NCBI GenBank assembly: GCA_013372975.1
Contig: JABXIS010000027.1
Location: 1-64,000, forward strand
Source of the DNA: Alphaproteobacteria bacterium
GTDB taxonomy: Bacteria; Pseudomonadota; Alphaproteobacteria; Sphingomonadales; Kordiimonadaceae
Direction of reading: 5' to 3'
Length of the DNA: 64,000 bases
Under the pieces are notes generated by a model. It saw nothing but the letters and a program-made list of their open reading frames with translations, did no database searches and was not told where the DNA came from. Positions 11,874 to 21,333 of this stretch are shown here, piece by piece. Position numbers and translations under genes: made by a program. Positions within the stretch are counted from its first letter, which is position 1, and each line of letters starts with the position of its first letter.

Positions 11874-12208
11874 TATTTCTCTCCCTCTTCCTCGTCTGCG
11901 AGGAAAGTTTCCAAACGGTCAAAACTATTGTTCCAGAAATCGCGATATCGGCGCAGCCAGTCTTCAAGGGACGAAAAACACTCGCGCCTAAGGCGACAGT
12001 AGCGCCACTGTTTCACTGTGCGTCGTTCAATCAGCCCCGCGTGCTCCAGCACCTTCAGGTGCCTCGAGACTGCGGGTGGCGACATATCAAACGGCTCGGC
12101 CAGATCCCCCACAGGCAATTCCCCTTCGCTGAGCAATTTCTCCACGATGGCGAACCGCGTTGGGTCCGACAAGGCGGCGAAAATATCTGGCATGGCGGGC
12201 GATGTCAT
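11873..12208 (-). CDS. ArsR family winged-helix transcriptional regulator
   Basis: A 111-residue ArsR/SmtB-fold repressor. The wHTH is clear: [16 protein letters not shown], then [25 protein letters not shown], and a [12 protein letters not shown] wing. The metal-binding ELCVCDL box is replaced by [14 protein letters not shown], so it is not an obvious metal sensor. It heads the arsR-AHSA1-VOC operon and sits next to a perfect inverted repeat that is the likely autoregulatory operator. Confidence 0.9.
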   Translation of the reverse strand: MTSPAMPDIFAALSDPTRFAIVEKLLSEGELPVGDLAEPFDMSPPAVSRHLKVLEHAGLIERRTVKQWRYCRLRRECFSSLEDWLRRYRDFWNNSFDRLETFLADEEEGEK

Positions 12209-12231
12209 AACGGCCTCATTTCACAAATTAT

Positions 12232-12255
12232 TTAATTAACATATTTGTTAATTAA
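12232..12255 (-). promoter_or_regulatory. inverted-repeat operator upstream of the arsR-type gene
   Basis: Perfect ten-base arms TTAATTAACA (12232-12241) and TGTTAATTAA (12246-12255) with a four-base spacer, 24 bases before the regulator start. Placement and symmetry fit autorepression by the adjacent ArsR-type dimer. Confidence 0.7.
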
Positions 12256-12276
12256 TATACACGTTCGGTCAAGACA

Positions 12277-12306
12277 TAAAAAAAGCACCTGATAAATCAG
12301 ATGCTT
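12277..12306 (-). terminator. intrinsic terminator of the tauE-mutA-mutB-meaB operon
   Basis: On the minus strand, stem GCATCTGA (12297-12304) / TCAGGTGC (12284-12292 region) with a short loop and one G-U pair is followed by a seven-base T-run (12277-12283). It lies 40 bases after the meaB stop. Confidence 0.8.
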
Positions 12307-12345
12307 AAAACACATACCTTCGTGGACTTGGTAAAAGACTCGGCT

Positions 12346-13347
12346 TTATCCGTCCCTTTGATGAAACTTTTGCAGAAGCGATTCCACGGCTGCAGACACC
12401 GTCGTTTTGCCGTCGCGAACATCACTTTCCACAAGCTCGTGTGCAGCCTTCACGTCCACATTGCTATAAAAGTCAGCAAGCAACCGGTCCTTGATCTGGC
12501 TTTCAAGCCACATAACGCGCTGGTCTTCACGGCGCTGCGTTCTTTCGCCCGACGCCTCCATGATACGGCGGTGTTTTTCAATCCCTGCCCACAACTCTGA
12601 CACGCCCGTACCGGTCAGGCCAGACACGGTCACCACAGGTGGGTGCCAGCTTGGGCTGGCGTCCGTCATGATATGAAGCGCCGATTTATATTCCCGTACG
12701 GCCTGTTTCAGCTTCTTCTCGAAAATATCAGCCTTATTGACGGCCACCATGTCGGCCAGTTCAAGAATACCCTTCTTGATGCCCTGTAGCTCGTCCCCCG
12801 CGCCCGGCAGCATCAATACCAGGAAAAAATCCACCATATCGGCGACCATGGTCTCGGATTGCCCGGTACCTACGGTTTCTACCAAAACAACATCAAAACC
12901 AGCGGCTTCAAGGACAACCATGGTTTCGCGGGTTGCCCGCGCCACGCCACCCAGCACCCCTGCGCTGGGGCTTGGCCGAATGAAGGCGCCCGGATTGGCA
13001 GACAGTTTCTCCATCCGGGTCTTATCACCCAGAATGGAGCCGCCCGTGCGCCCGCTGGATGGATCGACCGCTAACACGGCGACACGTTTGCCTTCATCTT
13101 CCACAAGCCAGTTGCCCAGCCCTTCGATAAAGGTGGATTTCCCCACACCCGGAACGCCAGAGATGCCCACTCTTTGTGCCCCGCCCGCGTAAGGCAGCAG
13201 CTTATGAAGCAGGTCCTGCGCCTTCTCCTGATGGGCCGGATTGCGACTTTCGATAAGGGTGATGGCACGTCCGATCAGCGCCCGGTTTCCTGCCCGGACG
13301 CCCTCGAACAATTCATCTACTGTGGGTTGGCGCACTGGCGTAACCAC
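12346..13347 (-). CDS. meaB: methylmalonyl-CoA mutase-associated GTPase MeaB
   Basis: A 333-residue G3E P-loop GTPase (MeaB/ArgK family) that gates adenosylcobalamin loading and protects methylmalonyl-CoA mutase from inactivation. Walker A is GVPGVGKSTF, the Mg-binding aspartates are in AVDPSSGRTGGSILGDKTRM, and NKAD is the guanine specificity motif. The start is GTG 13347 with GGGGG just upstream. It follows mutB by eight bases as the last gene of the operon. Confidence 0.95.
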   Translation of the reverse strand: MVTPVRQPTVDELFEGVRAGNRALIGRAITLIESRNPAHQEKAQDLLHKLLPYAGGAQRVGISGVPGVGKSTFIEGLGNWLVEDEGKRVAVLAVDPSSGRTGGSILGDKTRMEKLSANPGAFIRPSPSAGVLGGVARATRETMVVLEAAGFDVVLVETVGTGQSETMVADMVDFFLVLMLPGAGDELQGIKKGILELADMVAVNKADIFEKKLKQAVREYKSALHIMTDASPSWHPPVVTVSGLTGTGVSELWAGIEKHRRIMEASGERTQRREDQRVMWLESQIKDRLLADFYSNVDVKAAHELVESDVRDGKTTVSAAVESLLQKFHQRDG

Positions 13348-13355
13348 AAAGCCCC

Positions 13356-15509
13356 CTATTCCGCTGCCTGCCCGTATCCAAGACGGACATTCAGTTTTTC
13401 AATGAGCTCACCTGCGGCGTCGGCAATCACTGTACCCGGAGGGAAGATTGCTTCTGCACCGGCTTTATAAAGTGCGTCATAATCCTGCGGCGGGATAACG
13501 CCGCCAGCGACAATCATGATATCCTCTCGCCCCAGCTTCGCGAGCTCTTCCTTGAGCGCCGGCACCAGCGTCAGGTGGCCTGCTGCAAGCGAAGACGCCC
13601 CGATGATATGAACATCATTTTCAACTGCCTGACGGGCTGCTTCCTCTGGTGTTTGGAACAAAGGTCCGATATCCACATCAAAACCCAGGTCAGCAAAGGC
13701 CGAGGCAATCACTTTTTGGCCGCGGTCATGGCCATCCTGCCCCATCTTGGCAACCAGAATGCGCGGACGGCGGCCATCACTGGTCTCGAATGCGTCCACA
13801 AGCGCGTGAACTTTCTTCACAGCAGGGTTATTCTTGCCAACTTCCGCTTTATACACGCCTGTTACCGCCCTGATTTCCGCCTTATGGCGCCCGTAAACCT
13901 TTTCAAGCGCCATGGTAATTTCGCCCACAGTCGCTTTCGCGCGTGCCGCATCAACCGCAAGCGCCAGAAGGTTACCCTCGCCTGTATCAGCGGCCTTGGT
14001 CAAGGCTTCAAGCATGTGACCAACTTCCGCTTCATCGCGTTCAGCCCTCAGGCGTTTCAGTTTTTCAAGCTGCGCGGCGCGCACGGCACTGTTATCAACC
14101 TTCAGGACGTCAACCTCTTCGGTTTCGTCCAGCTGGTATTTATTCACACCCACTACCGTTTGGCGGCCGCTGTCGATGCGGGCCTGCGTACGGGCTGCTG
14201 CATCCTCGATCCTCAGTTTGGGGATACCGGCCTCAATGGCCTTGGCCATACCGCCCTCGGCTTCCACTTCTTCGATATGCGCCCATGCTTTGGCTGCCAA
14301 ATCGGCTGTCAGGCGTTCAACATAATAGCTGCCACCCCAAGGATCAATGATACGGTTTGTACCGGTTTCCTGCTGGATAAATAGTTGGGTGTTTCGGGCA
14401 ATCCGCGCAGAAAAGTCTGTTGGCAGCGCAAGGGCTTCATCAAGCGCGTTTGTGTGCAGGCTTTGTGTATGGCCATGTGCTGCTGCCATTGCCTCAATGC
14501 AGGTACGGCTAACGTTATTGAACACATCCTGTGCGGTCAGTGACCAGCCAGATGTTTGGCAGTGCGTACGCAACGACAGGGATTTCGGGTTCTTGGGGTT
14601 GAACTGTTTCACCAGCTTTGCCCAAAGCATACGCGCAGCGCGCATCTTAGCCACTTCCATGAAATAATTCATGCCGATGGCCCAGAAAAAGCTCAGACGG
14701 GGTGCAAAAGCATCCACATCCAGCCCAGCTGCAACGCCCGAACGGATATATTCCACGCCGTCAGCCAATGTATAGGCCAGCTCAAGGTCGGCGGTCGCGC
14801 CTGCCTCCTGCATGTGATAGCCGGAGATGGAGATGCTGTTAAACTTGGGCATTTTCTCAGACGTGTAGGCGAAAATGTCTGAGATGATCCGCATAGAAGG
14901 CGCTGGCGGAAAAATATAGGTATTCCGCACCATGAATTCCTTCAGGATATCATTCTGGATCGTGCCCGAGAGTTTCTCTGGCCCAACACCCTGCTCTTCC
15001 GCCGCAACGATATAGAGCGCAAGAATTGGCAAAACGGCACCATTCATGGTCATGGATACTGACATCTGATCAAGCGGAATGCCGCTGAAAAGTGTGCGCA
15101 TGTCATAGATGCTGTCAATCGCCACACCCGCCATACCAACATCACCCACAACGCGCGGATGGTCGCTGTCATAGCCTCGGTGGGTCGCCAGGTCGAACGC
15201 TACAGACAGGCCCTTCTGCCCTGCAGCCAGGTTTCGGCGGTAGAAAGCGTTGCTATCCTCTGCCGTCGAGAAACCCGCATATTGCCGCACTGTCCAGGGA
15301 CGCTGCACATACATGGTTGGATAGGGACCACGCAGGAAAGGCGCCAAACCAGGCCGTGTATCGAGGAAATCAAGCCCCTCGACATCCTCGGGGCCATAAG
15401 ATGGCTTGATCGCAATACCTTCAGGAGACTGCCAAGCATCGCCAGCATCGGCTGCCTCTGATGCCACTGGCTTGAAAGCGACATTGGAGAAATCAGGAAT
15501 CCGGCTCAT
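13356..15509 (-). CDS. mutB: methylmalonyl-CoA mutase large (catalytic) subunit
   Basis: A 717-residue catalytic subunit converting (R)-methylmalonyl-CoA to succinyl-CoA, the last step of propionyl-CoA use. The N-terminal TIM barrel includes [18 protein letters not shown] and the substrate-site [11 protein letters not shown]. The C-terminal cobalamin domain has the base-off motif DxHxxG in [10 protein letters not shown] and the downstream GASSLAAGH and AGGVIPPQD loops. It overlaps mutA by four bases. No epimerase gene is adjacent. Confidence 0.97.
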   Translation of the reverse strand: MSRIPDFSNVAFKPVASEAADAGDAWQSPEGIAIKPSYGPEDVEGLDFLDTRPGLAPFLRGPYPTMYVQRPWTVRQYAGFSTAEDSNAFYRRNLAAGQKGLSVAFDLATHRGYDSDHPRVVGDVGMAGVAIDSIYDMRTLFSGIPLDQMSVSMTMNGAVLPILALYIVAAEEQGVGPEKLSGTIQNDILKEFMVRNTYIFPPAPSMRIISDIFAYTSEKMPKFNSISISGYHMQEAGATADLELAYTLADGVEYIRSGVAAGLDVDAFAPRLSFFWAIGMNYFMEVAKMRAARMLWAKLVKQFNPKNPKSLSLRTHCQTSGWSLTAQDVFNNVSRTCIEAMAAAHGHTQSLHTNALDEALALPTDFSARIARNTQLFIQQETGTNRIIDPWGGSYYVERLTADLAAKAWAHIEEVEAEGGMAKAIEAGIPKLRIEDAAARTQARIDSGRQTVVGVNKYQLDETEEVDVLKVDNSAVRAAQLEKLKRLRAERDEAEVGHMLEALTKAADTGEGNLLALAVDAARAKATVGEITMALEKVYGRHKAEIRAVTGVYKAEVGKNNPAVKKVHALVDAFETSDGRRPRILVAKMGQDGHDRGQKVIASAFADLGFDVDIGPLFQTPEEAARQAVENDVHIIGASSLAAGHLTLVPALKEELAKLGREDIMIVAGGVIPPQDYDALYKAGAEAIFPPGTVIADAAGELIEKLNVRLGYGQAAE

Positions 15510-17353
15510 GCTTTTTCTCCTGCAACAACATGGGCTTGCGCCAATACTTCGAGCACATCACATCCCATAAAGATGAAGTCTTTAACGCCTGCGTCCTTTA
15601 GCTCATCAGCATTTGCCGGGCGACCAGCAAGATATACATATCCGCCGGCTTCTGAAAGCGAGCGCACAAGCGCCTCAGCGCGTTGCGCATATTTGTCGTC
15701 GCTGGAGCACAGAACAACAAGCTTGGCGCCGGACGCCTTAAATCCATCAGCAACTGCCGTGGCATCGCCGCCAACACCCACAACCGCCTTTATGCCCCCT
15801 GCTTCGAAGAAGTTTTTGGCGAATGTGCTCCGTGCCGTGTAATCCGCTGCCGTACCGATGTTGGCAAGATAAACAGACGGGCGCTTACCGGCTTCTTCAA
15901 GGCAGGCATCGCTATAATAACGCAATTTCTCGAAGTCTTCTGCCAATCGGTGGAAAGCAACAGCAGCAACTTCTTCACCTGCTTCGGCAATATCCGCAGG
16001 TTCGGACGGCATCTCTCCAACATTCGAAATTGGCTTTTCGTCAATGTCCGGGAATTCGGAAACGCCGGTGACAGCGTCCTTGCGTTTGGCAATGTTCATG
16101 CGGCGCATGTTCCAAGCGTCTTGCATATCCGCCTGTATAGCGCCTGTACGAAGGCCTGCCAAAACACCGCCATTAGATTCGATTTTCTGAAAATATTTCC
16201 ATGCCTTATCAGATAAATCTAATGTAATAGATTCAAAAGCATAAGACCCTGCTGCCGGATCGGAAACGCGGGACAAGCCGCTTTCTTCCTGCAGGATAAT
16301 TTGCACATTGCGCGCAATGCGCCGGGCAAATGCACTGGACATACCAAGCATGCTGTCATGCGGCAGCACACAAATTGTGTCTGCACCGCCAACGCCTGCC
16401 CCAAAGCATGCAGCTGTTGACCTGAGGATATTAACCCAAGGGTCTTTCACGCTGACCATCCGCAGAGAACTTACCGCGCTCAACGCCATAGGGGCGGCTT
16501 CAGAAACGCCACATTCTGCCAGAACAGAAGCCCACATCAGGCGCGCCGCCCGAAACTTCGCTATCGTGAGGCTCACGTCAGCATCAGCCGCCATGGAGAA
16601 GCTGATTTGACGGGCGGCGTCGGATAGGTGCATTCCAGCATCAACCAGCACTCGCAGGTAGGACACACCGGTCGCGATCAACAGGCCCAATTCCTGGGCT
16701 TCTGTCGCCCCTGCCATATGGTAAGGGCCACTATCGGCGGTGAAGGTGCGGATATTCCAACGGCCTTCTTTCACACGGTTGGCAATCGCAGCGGCCTTCT
16801 CAAGCGCGGCTTCTGCCCCTTCTATAAGGCGACCTGTTTGTGCAAGTGTACCCAATGGGTCAACGCCCAGGCTTCCTTGCACATCTGCCTTGCCGTAGCT
16901 CCTGCCCTCAAGCAAGGCCAGCATCGTATCCGCGCCTTTGGCATATTCTTCGCCCGGGATCAGGGTGAAGCTGGCCATATTCAAATACACACCCTCAAGG
17001 GCATCAACGCACTTTTCAGCTGGAATACCAGGGAAGCGGCCGGCCTGAAGCCTCAGAGCAATACCGGTCGCGCCGCGTTCAAGGTCTTCGATGATTGCAG
17101 CATTTGTGGCGGCCACATCAGGGTTCCAGTGCGGCACAACCATGCCCCACTCACCATTTTTCAAGGCAGGTCGCGGAGCGGCAGCAGTGTCAGTCTGCGT
17201 ATAAAGGCCTTTGATGCCGATTTCATCATATGTGGAAGAGGTCATCACCCTGTCAAAATCGCGCCCGCCAAGGGCCTTTTCCACAAGGCCACGCCACATT
17301 TCATCTGACGCGGCCTCGAATTCGCCAGCCAATATTAAAGCTTTGTCCGACAT
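15506..17353 (-). CDS. mutA: methylmalonyl-CoA mutase small (beta) subunit
   Basis: A 615-residue non-catalytic partner of MutB. It keeps the barrel ([34 protein letters not shown]) and a cobalamin-like domain near residues 495-610. That domain lacks the DxHxxG cobalt-ligand motif: the matching segment reads [16 protein letters not shown]. This is the expected state for the beta subunit. GGAAGG precedes the start, and the gene begins 13 bases after the tauE-like gene, so the four genes form one transcription unit. Confidence 0.94.
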   Translation of the reverse strand: MSDKALILAGEFEAASDEMWRGLVEKALGGRDFDRVMTSSTYDEIGIKGLYTQTDTAAAPRPALKNGEWGMVVPHWNPDVAATNAAIIEDLERGATGIALRLQAGRFPGIPAEKCVDALEGVYLNMASFTLIPGEEYAKGADTMLALLEGRSYGKADVQGSLGVDPLGTLAQTGRLIEGAEAALEKAAAIANRVKEGRWNIRTFTADSGPYHMAGATEAQELGLLIATGVSYLRVLVDAGMHLSDAARQISFSMAADADVSLTIAKFRAARLMWASVLAECGVSEAAPMALSAVSSLRMVSVKDPWVNILRSTAACFGAGVGGADTICVLPHDSMLGMSSAFARRIARNVQIILQEESGLSRVSDPAAGSYAFESITLDLSDKAWKYFQKIESNGGVLAGLRTGAIQADMQDAWNMRRMNIAKRKDAVTGVSEFPDIDEKPISNVGEMPSEPADIAEAGEEVAAVAFHRLAEDFEKLRYYSDACLEEAGKRPSVYLANIGTAADYTARSTFAKNFFEAGGIKAVVGVGGDATAVADGFKASGAKLVVLCSSDDKYAQRAEALVRSLSEAGGYVYLAGRPANADELKDAGVKDFIFMGCDVLEVLAQAHVVAGEKA

Positions 17354-17366
17354 AAAAACCTTCCCA

Positions 17367-18173
17367 CTAAACAGCGCTGACGAGCCTTACGGTCGCCAAC
17401 ACAAGAAACATCCCAAATACTATACTGAGAGCAGCTTTGGGCAATCTGTGCGCCACTTTAGCACCAACGGGCGCCATAGTCACAGATGCAAGCGCTACTA
17501 CCAGAACCGATGGCATATGAATGAACCCCGCCATGCCGGCAGGCAATCCATCCAGCCCCCAGCCGCCGACAAGATACCCAATGCCCGCAGATACACTGAT
17601 CACCAGGCCAACCAAAGCCGCCGTGCCAACTGCACGATGAATTGGCACACTATAGAGGGTCATGTAAGGTACCGAAAAGCTGCCGCCGCCAATCCCCATA
17701 ACCGCAGAAAAGAATCCGATCAGTCCTGGGTTCAGCATACGGAACACGCCACGGGGCAATTCTTTTCCCAGTGACAATCTATCGAACGGCAGAAACATCT
17801 TTATCGCAACAAGAGCGGCCATGAATGCGAAGAAATAGACCAGTTCGACGGTCTTAAGGCCTTTTGCAAGAAAAGTACCCGCAAGCGACCCCAGGGCTAC
17901 AGCCCACCACCAGTCCTTCACGATACCCCAATCAACCCCGCCCTTGCGGTTATGAGCCCAAACACTGGACATATTGGTCGCAATAATCACCGTGAGCGAT
18001 GTGGCAACTGCCACATGCATGCGCCATTCCAATGGAACGCCAAGCTGGCCAAGAGCAAGAAAAAGCGGGGGGATCGTCACCATGCCGCCGCCAACACCCA
18101 GGAGACCGGCCATAAAACCCGCGACCAGACCGGCACCAATCAATGGCAATGCATATACGATCAAGTCTTCCAA
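17367..18173 (-). CDS. sulfite exporter TauE/SafE family membrane protein
   Basis: A 268-residue TauE/SafE family permease with about eight hydrophobic helices and the twin family motifs GLLGVGGGMVTIPPL near residue 25 and MGIGGGSFSVPYM near residue 165. Family members export or import small organic or sulfur anions. The gene lies only 13 bases upstream of mutA on the same strand, so it is probably the first gene of the mutA-mutB-meaB operon. A role in carboxylate movement is inference from position only. Confidence 0.88.
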   Translation of the reverse strand: MEDLIVYALPLIGAGLVAGFMAGLLGVGGGMVTIPPLFLALGQLGVPLEWRMHVAVATSLTVIIATNMSSVWAHNRKGGVDWGIVKDWWWAVALGSLAGTFLAKGLKTVELVYFFAFMAALVAIKMFLPFDRLSLGKELPRGVFRMLNPGLIGFFSAVMGIGGGSFSVPYMTLYSVPIHRAVGTAALVGLVISVSAGIGYLVGGWGLDGLPAGMAGFIHMPSVLVVALASVTMAPVGAKVAHRLPKAALSIVFGMFLVLATVRLVSAV

Positions 18174-18240
18174 AAAGGCCTCCCTTGTTGCTGCGCAACA
18201 TGATTGGCATGCACTTTACTGCGGTGCAACAAAATCGCAA

Positions 18241-18275
18241 GAAAAGAAAACGGGCCAGCGACAAGCACTGACCCG
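18241..18275 (-). terminator. terminator of tRNA-Pro
   Basis: On the minus strand a ten-base-pair stem (outer CGGG/CCCG, inner CAG/CTG, with G-U pairs) at 18251-18275 is followed by TTTTCTTTTC (18241-18250), seven bases past the tRNA CCA end. Confidence 0.7.
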
Positions 18276-18281
18276 TTCCAT

Positions 18282-18358
18282 TGGTCGGAGAGACAGGATT
18301 TGAACCTGCGGCCCCTACACCCCCAGTGTAGTGCGCTACCAGACTGCGCTACTCCCCG
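18282..18358 (-). tRNA. tRNA-Pro (anticodon GGG)
   Basis: A 77-base tRNA on the minus strand with encoded CCA (18282-18284). The acceptor pairs CGGGGAG with CTCTCCG (one G-U), the D arm is GCGCAGTCTGGTAGCGC, the anticodon stem CTACA/TGTAG encloses loop CTGGGGG with GGG at positions 34-36, and the T arm contains GGTTCAAATCC. The unusual first C paired to G is typical of bacterial proline tRNAs. Confidence 0.95.
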
Positions 18359-18394
18359 ACAGTTTCATGCATTGCTGCATGCTGGCTGGCGCGG

Positions 18395-18423
18395 ACTATA
18401 GCTTTCGAATATTCGCGGCGCAA
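18395..18423 (-). promoter_or_regulatory. candidate promoter of tRNA-Pro
   Basis: On the minus strand TTGCGC (18418-18423) and TATAGT (18395-18400) are separated by exactly 17 bases and lie about 36 bases before the tRNA 5' end. Confidence 0.5.
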
Positions 18424-18441
18424 CACGGTTTTGAAAAAATA

Positions 18442-20022
18442 TCACCCCTCCCGAAGAACGGTTTGCCGAGCCTGAAATGCGGCACGGGCCGAATGCCTGT
18501 AACGCATGGGCGAATTCAGGTAGCGGTTGAGCGCAGCCAGCACAAGCGTACGGGTTTTATCCGACACCACAGGCAACAAGGCCTCTACCGCGCAGATCAT
18601 CTTCAACCGGTGGACACCGTAGATATATTCCCCTGCATCCATATCGAATAGCCGGGCTTTTTCTTTTGCCAGAAAGGCGGATACATCGGAAACCTGCCAT
18701 TCCGCCCAATCCTTCGGTGTCACGAACTTGGCGTTCCGGCCGACAAAACAAGCCATCTGTATCAGCGCTGATTGCCAATATTTCGGTTCCTCCAGAGCAT
18801 GGCTCCGGGCGGCCTCCGCAAAGGTAATCGCGTGAGTGAAATCCAGCCATCCGACGTTTTGCGCAATCGGCTGCTCCACCACATCTTGTCGCGCAAGATC
18901 AAAATGCAGCATATTCAGGGCGTTGGCGGCCAACAGACTGTCGAACAGCTCCTCGGCATGCGCCAGTGACGCTGCAGTTGTGGCCATCGTCTTCCTGACA
19001 GACTGGCCGCTGAAAGCCTCCGCACCCGGTACCGGCACGTTTCCTTTTTCGACCTTCAGATAATCAGAAAAACTCCTGAACTCGGGGATAAGGTCCTCCC
19101 GGGCTGACAGGCACAGGTAAGTCGCCAACTGAAGAGAAATTGTTTCCTCAATGTCGGGGCCAAGCTGATCAACCAGCCGCTCCAGTTTCAGGGCATAGAT
19201 GGCCTGATGGCCAAACCCGCCATAGTGGCTGAATATAAAATCCAGATAGGCGGGTTTGATATTGGCGAAGCGAAGCCCGGCTGCAAACGCGCCGCGCACC
19301 TTCGCCAAAGCAGCGCTGCTGTTCATCGCTTCGACATCGGCAATGAAACCTGCAGCATCCCAGGGGGACACCGCACCGCCCGGTTCCAGCCCGAGGCTGA
19401 ACAAGGCATCCCAGGAAAAATGTCCCAGGGCTTCCAGGAAAGCCACAAGGCGAAGCTCATCATCCTCCCCAGCAAGATCAATCCAATCCGACAAGCCCGC
19501 ATGTGCATGTCCGAAACCACGTTCAAAACGTGGCAATGACCACCGGACAACCCTCCGCGCAGCCTCTTCAAATGCCACACCGGCCTTTTCAAGCCTGCTT
19601 AGGGACCGAGCAATTCTCTCATAGTCATGCTCCGCAAGCGCTTCATCCAACTCTACGAAAGCACGCGCTGCGACCTCTTCCGGGGGAGGCGGCGTCAGAT
19701 CGATCCAGATATCACCGTCTCTATGGTCTATGGGGTAGGTATTAACCGGGTCCCTGCCCTGTACCGCCTTGCCTGATTTGAGGTTAAACGACCAACCATG
19801 CCAGTTGCAGGCAAGGGTGCAACCGTCGTTCAGCGTCCCTTCAGACAAGGGGTAGCCCTCATGCGGGCACCTGTTGTTGATGGCAAACAGGCCTTCCTCG
19901 GTTTGAAACAAAGCGATCTGCTTGCCATCCACCTTTACAACATGGCGGCCTTTTTCCGCGAGCTCTGGAATATTTCCCAGATTGAGCCAGTGCTCTCCTT
20001 CTCGCCCGTATTTCGCGTCCAT
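18442..20022 (-). CDS. Rieske [2Fe-2S] domain fused to a large helical domain (questin-oxidase-like?)
   Basis: A 526-residue two-part protein. Residues 10-110 are a soluble Rieske domain with both cluster boxes: Cys52-Pro-His54 (CPHEGYPL) and Cys72-x2-His75 (CNWHGW). Residues 120-526 are a predicted all-helical region without the mononuclear-iron motif of ring-hydroxylating oxygenases. Segments such as SHYGGFGHQAIYALKLE and THAITFAEAARSHAL resemble the His-containing repeats of the questin oxidase-like (DUF4243) family, but this is a by-eye comparison. The Rieske part may feed electrons to an oxygenase half. It is divergent from a Cys-rich regulator with a 174-base shared region. Confidence 0.75.
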   Translation of the reverse strand: MDAKYGREGEHWLNLGNIPELAEKGRHVVKVDGKQIALFQTEEGLFAINNRCPHEGYPLSEGTLNDGCTLACNWHGWSFNLKSGKAVQGRDPVNTYPIDHRDGDIWIDLTPPPPEEVAARAFVELDEALAEHDYERIARSLSRLEKAGVAFEEAARRVVRWSLPRFERGFGHAHAGLSDWIDLAGEDDELRLVAFLEALGHFSWDALFSLGLEPGGAVSPWDAAGFIADVEAMNSSAALAKVRGAFAAGLRFANIKPAYLDFIFSHYGGFGHQAIYALKLERLVDQLGPDIEETISLQLATYLCLSAREDLIPEFRSFSDYLKVEKGNVPVPGAEAFSGQSVRKTMATTAASLAHAEELFDSLLAANALNMLHFDLARQDVVEQPIAQNVGWLDFTHAITFAEAARSHALEEPKYWQSALIQMACFVGRNAKFVTPKDWAEWQVSDVSAFLAKEKARLFDMDAGEYIYGVHRLKMICAVEALLPVVSDKTRTLVLAALNRYLNSPMRYRHSARAAFQARQTVLREG

Positions 20023-20112
20023 GTTTTTTCTCCTCGCTGCTGCAACTCAGACCTTATCCGTCCGTATTCTACCCACGCCAGATCACCGCCCATGTCGGCC
20101 TCCTTTTCTAAA

Positions 20113-20179
20113 TATATTTCTTTATTAATTAGGATGTATGCCTTTCTCTTGATTTATTCAAGACATTTCTTTAATTAAA
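20113..20179. promoter_or_regulatory. candidate operator region between the Rieske fusion and its regulator
   Basis: The A/T-rich shared promoter region holds a six-base inverted repeat TCTTGA (20147-20152) / TCAAGA (20158-20163) with a five-base spacer. It also holds two similar direct copies of TTTCTTTAxTTAA at 20117-20130 and 20166-20179 on either side of it. These are plausible binding sites for the adjacent regulator, but nothing here proves it. Confidence 0.45.
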
Positions 20180-20196
20180 AACCTGAAGGAGACGAC

Positions 20197-20826
20197 ATGC
20201 AAACCACACGTGAAATCATTCTGACAGAATTGAAAAGGCGCGGCAGCGTACGGGCGGATGAACTGGCCACATCGCTGGAACTGACCGCGATGGCCATTCG
20301 CCAACATCTGTATCAGCTTCAGGAAGAAGGTGCTGTAGTCTGTCGGTCTGTACCCTCGGGCCGTGGAAGGCCTGCCAAATTCTGGGAACTAACAGAAAAG
20401 GCCGATGTCTACTTCCAGGATGCCCATAGGGATCTGTCGCTCGACCTGATCTCCAGCATGCGCGACCTATTCGGCGAAGAGGGCCTGAACAAGCTGGTCA
20501 GCCACCGGACAGAAAAACAACGCGCTCGGTACACAAAAGCATCGGAAGACGCCTCCTCTATCAAAGACAAGCTTACAATCCTGTCAAAAGAACGCAGCCG
20601 CGAAGGCTATATGGCGGAAGTACAGGAAGGCGAGGATGGCACCCTTTTCCTTGTGGAGAACCACTGTCCGATCTGTGAGGCGGCCAAGGCCTGCAGCGGC
20701 CTTTGTAATCAGGAACTTAAGTTGTTCAAGGAATTGCTCGCGAATGATGCGGTAGTCGAGCGCACTGAACATGCGCTTCAGGGCGCAAAACGCTGCGCCT
20801 ACAAGATAACACCCAACCGAAAATGA
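20197..20826 (+). CDS. DeoR/ArsR-type HTH regulator with cysteine cluster, SufR-like (COG2345-type)
   Basis: A 209-residue regulator. Residues 5-65 form a winged helix (VRADELATSLELTAMAIRQHLYQL, then a GRGRPAKFWELT wing). The C-terminal half carries Cys157, Cys160, Cys166, Cys170 and Cys200 in NHCPICEAAKACSGLC and KRCAYKI. The Cys157-x12-Cys170 spacing and the late Cys match, from memory, the pattern of cyanobacterial SufR, an Fe-S cluster sensor. Iron-sulfur or redox sensing is therefore likely, and fits control of the divergent Rieske gene. GAAGGAG precedes the start. Its end is four bases from the convergent merR gene. Confidence 0.82.
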   Translation: MQTTREIILTELKRRGSVRADELATSLELTAMAIRQHLYQLQEEGAVVCRSVPSGRGRPAKFWELTEKADVYFQDAHRDLSLDLISSMRDLFGEEGLNKLVSHRTEKQRARYTKASEDASSIKDKLTILSKERSREGYMAEVQEGEDGTLFLVENHCPICEAAKACSGLCNQELKLFKELLANDAVVERTEHALQGAKRCAYKITPNRK

Positions 20827-20830
20827 TTGG

Positions 20831-21301
20831 CTACCCGAGCCGTGCGCGCAAGGCCTTCAAGGATGCGAGAACCTCTTTTAGGTCTTTCTCCGCGCCGTCA
20901 CCCTGCTCTGCTACTGCCACGTGTACCGCCGGCGGCTCCGCCGGTTGATCCGCCTGAAACGCCTGGGGTTCAGCAACAGATGAAGGATCCTCCATCTCAA
21001 GCGCTTCATAGATGGTTGTCTTAACACCTTGCGCCTTGAAGAGCTTCTGTACGCCCCTGATCGTGTACCCATCGGCATGAAGGAGTTTCTTGATCGCCAT
21101 CAACAGCGTGACATCGTCGGGGCGGTAGTAGCGCCTGTTGCCGCCACGCTTCAAAGGTTTGATCTGTGTGAATTTACTTTCCCAAAACCGGAGCACATGC
21201 TGTGGCAAATCTAGTTCATCTGCCACTTCTGAAATAGTGCGGAATGCTTCGCGGCCTTTGCCACCTCTTGGGCGCTCAAGGCCAGACGCCATTTCACTCA
21301 C
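20831..21301 (-). CDS. MerR family transcriptional regulator
   Basis: A 156-residue MerR-type regulator with the N-terminal [25 protein letters not shown], the wing [12 protein letters not shown] and a short C-terminal region lacking metal-binding cysteines. This is the MerR found next to ihfA in many alphaproteobacteria; its effector is unknown. The start is GTG 21301, six bases after GGAG. Co-directional with ihfA, 32 bases downstream of it. Confidence 0.88.
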   Translation of the reverse strand: MSEMASGLERPRGGKGREAFRTISEVADELDLPQHVLRFWESKFTQIKPLKRGGNRRYYRPDDVTLLMAIKKLLHADGYTIRGVQKLFKAQGVKTTIYEALEMEDPSSVAEPQAFQADQPAEPPAVHVAVAEQGDGAEKDLKEVLASLKALRARLG

Positions 21302-21333
21302 AACCGGCTCCTTCAGGTAACAGGTAAGTCGTT

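Noticed and set aside
15823..17308. plus-strand open frames across the mutA region
   Set aside because: They are shadows of mutA, which is a full-length family member.
18174..18281. cobalamin riboswitch upstream of the tauE-mutA operon
   Set aside because: The region is 108 bases, is partly used by the tRNA terminator, and shows no conserved B12-box.
18282..18358. tRNA-Pro as attachment site of an integrated element
   Set aside because: No integrase and no repeated copy of the tRNA 3' end was seen in the window.
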